Source: Epiperipatus broadwayi (taxonomy: Eukaryota > Onychophora > Udeonychophora > Euonychophora > Peripatidae). From it: a stretch of DNA of 64,000 nt. The DNA lies in contig JAQFVV010000018.1 of assembly GCA_028023455.1 (NCBI GenBank), positions 5,355,800 to 5,419,799 of the forward strand. The letters run 5' to 3'. A model generated the notes under the pieces. The model searched no databases, was not told the origin of the DNA, and was given only the letters and a program-made list of their open reading frames with translations. A program made the translations under genes and the position numbers. Below are positions 60,952 to 64,000 of the stretch, piece after piece; position 1 is the first letter of the stretch; every line of letters starts with the position of its first letter.

Positions 60952-61413
60952 TTAGGAGGCCAGGTAACCCAGAGATGTAATAGTTCCAGTGTTCAAATTC
61001 AATCCATGTGGTTCTAAGGTCTTGAATTTAAAAATAAAAAAACTCTCCTTTTGTTTCCTCTCCCTTGTAGAAGAAAAACCTTCCTGAAGAATCACTACTT
61101 TTAAATCATCAATTGAATGATTCGGTAAGTTAAAATGTTTTGAAACCGGTCTATCTTTATTCTTATGCAAAATGTCAAATCTATGATTAGTCATTCTGAC
61201 ATGTAAACTATTTGCTGACTCACCTATATACTGGTTTAAACATCTACTACACTCTATCAAATATATCAAATTAACACTTTTACATGTAACATAATTAGGA
61301 ATATACCATTTAAAATTGCGATTCTTAGTACTAAAGACCACTTTTGTCACAACAATATGTTTACATGTAAAACATCTTTTATCCTCACATGGAGAACATC
61401 CTTTTTCCTGCAC
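60952..61413 (-). CDS. PLE GIY-YIG endonuclease domain
   Basis: A 153-codon uninterrupted frame. It begins with a cysteine-rich linker, GCSPCEDKRCFTC (C6, C9, C14, C17), typical of PLEs before the nuclease. LIYLIEC (49-55) and QYIGES (61-66) are the GIY and YIG strands, NHR (77-79) the downstream basic segment, and RERKQKESFFIFKFKTL the region of the catalytic Glu. It follows the RT frame (61522-62331) after about 110 bp that read through in the RT frame with one stop, so the two were one protein. It ends at a normal stop. Confidence 0.86.
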   Translation of the reverse strand: MQEKGCSPCEDKRCFTCKHIVVTKVVFSTKNRNFKWYIPNYVTCKSVNLIYLIECSRCLNQYIGESANSLHVRMTNHRFDILHKNKDRPVSKHFNLPNHSIDDLKVVILQEGFSSTRERKQKESFFIFKFKTLEPHGLNLNTGTITSLGYLAS

Positions 61414-61521
61414 AGAACTACTAATAAAATTTGTTTTGACAAGTATATCTCTAAGTGATCTATGTTTTCGATATACAACCTTAGATGGATCAGAAAAAAT
61501 AGATTTTAAATAATCTGTGGA

Positions 61522-62331
61522 CTATAATATGTTAAAATGTTTCGCCAATATCCGGTTAATATTAGGTAAATCTTTATTAAAAGTAAGAACCAATGGTGGA
61601 ACATCTAATTGTTTTTTACTCTTTTCAGATAAAAGAAGTTTCTTTCTATCAATTAAAGAAGATCTCCTTACTGCATTATCCAACAATGTCTTAGGATACC
61701 TCATATTGAGCAATCTATTATATAAAATACTATTATTTTGTTGAAGAAATTTCTCATCATTACAAATCCTCTTCATCCTTAAAAATTGACTATAAGGAAT
61801 ATTAGCCTTTAAATGTTTAGGATGGTTACTATAAAAATGTAGATAGCGGTTATTATCAGTTGGTTTCCTATATACAGTAGTAGCAAGAACTCTATTAGTG
61901 TAAATAACTTCAACATCAAGAAAATGAGCAATTGATTTTGAAAAATTCATTGTGAAATTAATATGTTTATCAAAATTATTTAAATAACTTAAAAAATCAC
62001 TATGTGGCCATATCATGAAAATGTCATCTATATATCTAAGCCAAGTGTGAGGTTTCAGCTTAGCATTATCAAGTATAGAGGACTCTAGTTTTGACATAAA
62101 AATATTCGCATAACTTGGTGCCATCTTTGTACCCATTGCAGTACCTTGTTTCTGTAAATAGTATCTAGAATCAAAAGTAAAAAAATTATTTCTTAAAATC
62201 AACCATAGTAGTAATAAGAACATGATCATACTCTCTATCTTGTAAAGCACATTTAATAGCCTCAACTCCATCATCATGAGGTATATTTGTGTATAATGAT
62301 ACAATATCCAAAGTAACCAAAAAACAATCAA
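61522..62331 (-). pseudogene. PLE reverse transcriptase, catalytic half
   Basis: Contains QKQGTAMGTKMAPSYANIFM (residues 60-79), the YIDD box (100-103, codons near 62023-62034) followed by IFMIWP, HFLDVEV and ATTVYRKPTDNNRYLHF: the standard succession of PLE RT motifs, with both catalytic aspartates. About the first 46 residues here are a wrong frame upstream of a frameshift near 62190-62200; the true preceding sequence is in 62186-62518. The frame ends at a stop after FNIL, near 61522. Confidence 0.86.
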
Positions 62332-62518
62332 CTGTTAATTCAGATTTAATATTTTCTAACACACAAAGAAAATGAGTAGTATCTTTAACATAAGAATTAA
62401 ATGATGGTGGAATAAATTTAATAATATTATCAACATATGCTGAAATATTTTCTGTAGGACTACCAATACTAGCTACAATAGGTCTGCCTGGACAACCAGG
62501 TTTATGAATCTTTGGCAA
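62186..62518 (-). pseudogene. PLE reverse transcriptase, fingers and first catalytic motif
   Basis: MPKIHKPGCPGRPIVASIGS (residues 1-20) and FLVTLDIVSLYTNIPHDDG carry the fingers motif and the first catalytic Asp of PLE RTs. The frame is continuous with the next part of the RT only after a shift near 62200. Upstream it connects, with a shift near 62560-62580, to 62578-63627. Confidence 0.86.
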
Positions 62519-62577
62519 AATATAAAAACTACTAGGATGAATTTTGGTTGGTACTAAAAAGTTATATACATTATTAT

Positions 62578-63627
62578 TTATAAGACCCTAGCTCTCATAT
62601 CTTTTAAACTAAAAAGTATACCCTTAAATAATGAATTAATAGTGGTTAGTGAAATAGGCTCATAAAAAATTTTATCATCTAAAAGCTCCAGAGCTTTTTT
62701 AACATAATCATCTTTATTCATAATTACTATTGATCCACCTTTGTCAGCTGGTTTTATAATAATATCCTGTCTTTTCACTAAATTGCATAATGTATCCATC
62801 TCTCTCAATGTTAAATTACTCTTATACTTACTATGTTGTTTAAGTCTAATTTCATTAATAATATCCTGATATACATTATCAATGTACGTATCTAATAACA
62901 CATTCCTTTGATGTGGTGATGTCCAATCAGATTGTAATTCTTGGTTTCCAAAAAATTCTTTTAATCTAAGTCTTCTTGAAAAATTATCTAAATCCTGATG
63001 AATTTTAAATTCATTTTTTTGATAAAATGACTGAACTGTAGGGCAAAAAGATAAACCTTTATTTAACAGTGAACATTCTGCCTCACTAAGATTAATGTTA
63101 GTTAGATTAATCACATTGTTTTCCTTATTAGCTAAACATAAAAAGTCATTGCTATAAATATTTGAGTTAGATTTATTATTATTTGTATTTCCAGAAACTA
63201 AAATATTGTTAGTGCATTCAGAAGAATCTGTAACTCTATGAACCAATGCTAAACCAGCATCACTATTAAGAACAGATGGTAACATTTCAGCACAATCTAA
63301 TGAATGTGAAGATGATATAAATGATTGATCAGTATCAATTGGAATCATATCCGATGTAGAAATATCCGACACAGTATGATTATCAGAAGTCATACAATTA
63401 ATTAGTGTTTGTGACTGATTAGTAACTAATTCAAATCTTGGCTCATTACCCATAACTTTGAACCAATGATACATTTTATTATGAAATTTCTTCACCAATA
63501 ACTTCTCTCTCAAAAAAACCCATTCCTGTAATTCCTTCTGTTCATCTATATTCATTAAATTACAACTACCAAAATGTATAATTTCTTTTTCAATTAATTT
63601 AAGTCTTACCAAAAATGCATCTTTCAA
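62578..63627 (-). pseudogene. PLE N-terminal region
   Basis: A 349-codon frame. The end contains IIKPADKGGSIVIMNKDDYV, the conserved segment just before PLE RT fingers. The upstream 250 residues are low-complexity and Ser/Asn-rich, and not recognised. The coding sense continues upstream of this methionine to the window edge (for example LRKLYDKLVRYRQHISNFAY near 63760-63825), interrupted by a stop near 63855, so the listed start is not the protein start. Confidence 0.8.
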
Positions 63628-64000
63628 AATATGTATTAATGCAACAGATGCTTCTCTTATTGTATTATCCCATTTAATTGCATGTTCCCTAGGAAATTGG
63701 TCTATTTTAGCAATAATTTTTATTCTGAGGCCTTTAGGGATTATGTTATTGTTAATAAAATATGCAAAATTACTAATATGTTGTCTATATCTAACTAATT
63801 TATCATATAATTTCCTAAGTTTAAGAAACGATGTACTATGTAATGTTTGTCAATTACTTATAACCTGCTTATTATTTAGACGTTTAGAAAAACGTTTAGG
63901 GATTGCCCCTGTATTAATTAATGTTAGACCCTGTAAATGTTGTTTACTAGAATAATCCCTATTAATATCAAACTCTGTATCTACGCTAGATATTGTATTA

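Larger units (their letters stand above)
60300..64000 (-). mobile_element. Penelope-like element, large, cut by the window edge
   Basis: A minus-strand PLE running from beyond 64000 to a non-coding 3' region at about 60300-60950. It encodes, in order, a long N-terminal region, the RT and a C-terminal GIY-YIG nuclease. It inserted within, or next to, the SLC5 gene in opposite orientation. Relatively few lesions (frame breaks near 62550, 62200 and 61500, and one stop near 63850) suggest moderate age. A hammerhead-like motif lies in its 3' region. Confidence 0.88.

Noticed and set aside
55695-64000. Next SLC5 exon (GLAAVIYTDT-like)
   Set aside because: Looked for on the plus strand and not found; it must lie beyond the window unless badly diverged.

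Overview
This is a strongly AT-rich, mostly non-coding piece of an animal nuclear genome. It holds five exons of one membrane-transporter gene (+ strand) with introns up to about 15.5 kb, several decayed retrotransposon families, tRNA-derived SINEs and microsatellites. No prokaryotic gene organisation is present. The animal group is not resolved. The exon sizes (72, 105, 60, 105 and 106 bp) match, from memory, those of vertebrate SLC5 genes, so the lineage has kept ancestral introns. The mixture of RTE-type LINEs, three Penelope-like elements (PLEs) and ribozyme repeats would suit several invertebrate groups.

Layout. 1-1492: 3' part of an RTE-like LINE. 5975-8870: a nearly complete but broken copy of the same family; 11575-11975: a minus-strand fragment of it. 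12515-12790: fragment of a second LINE family ('LINE B'). 12385-13331: first copies of a ~460-bp repeat (family 1). 14499-17960: a 3.43-kb array of a 435-bp repeat (family 2), about five direct units then about three inverted units, bounded by a 15-bp target-site duplication. 20969-21867, 23413-24844, 28129-28345 and 45061-45901: further family 1 insertions, each with its own 10-13 bp duplication. 27436-55694: five SLC5 (SGLT/SMIT-like) exons with retroelements in the introns. 31308-32245: decayed PLE-like RT and endonuclease. 38150-41521: gag remnants of an LTR retrotransposon. 43491-44402: a short PLE derivative with inverted terminal repeats. 46197-46690: two SINEs. 47580-50375: two head-to-tail LINE B pieces. 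60300-64000: a large minus-strand PLE with RT and GIY-YIG domains.

Main discovery. Both the 435-bp and the ~460-bp repeat encode a hammerhead self-cleaving ribozyme. The core (CTGANGA, short stem II, GAAA) is followed by a tiny palindromic stem III (ACCATGGT in family 2, ACTAGT in family 1) ending in a GUC cleavage triplet. A six-pair stem I with a G-U pair at the same position is present in both families, and the pairing extends outward through different sequences in each. These look like metazoan retrozymes: small non-coding circular-RNA retroelements probably mobilised by the reverse transcriptase of another element, with PLEs such as those nearby as the natural candidates. Four of the five bounded insertions contain a ribozyme; all five contain a head-to-head inversion, and two or more of the junctions show microhomology.
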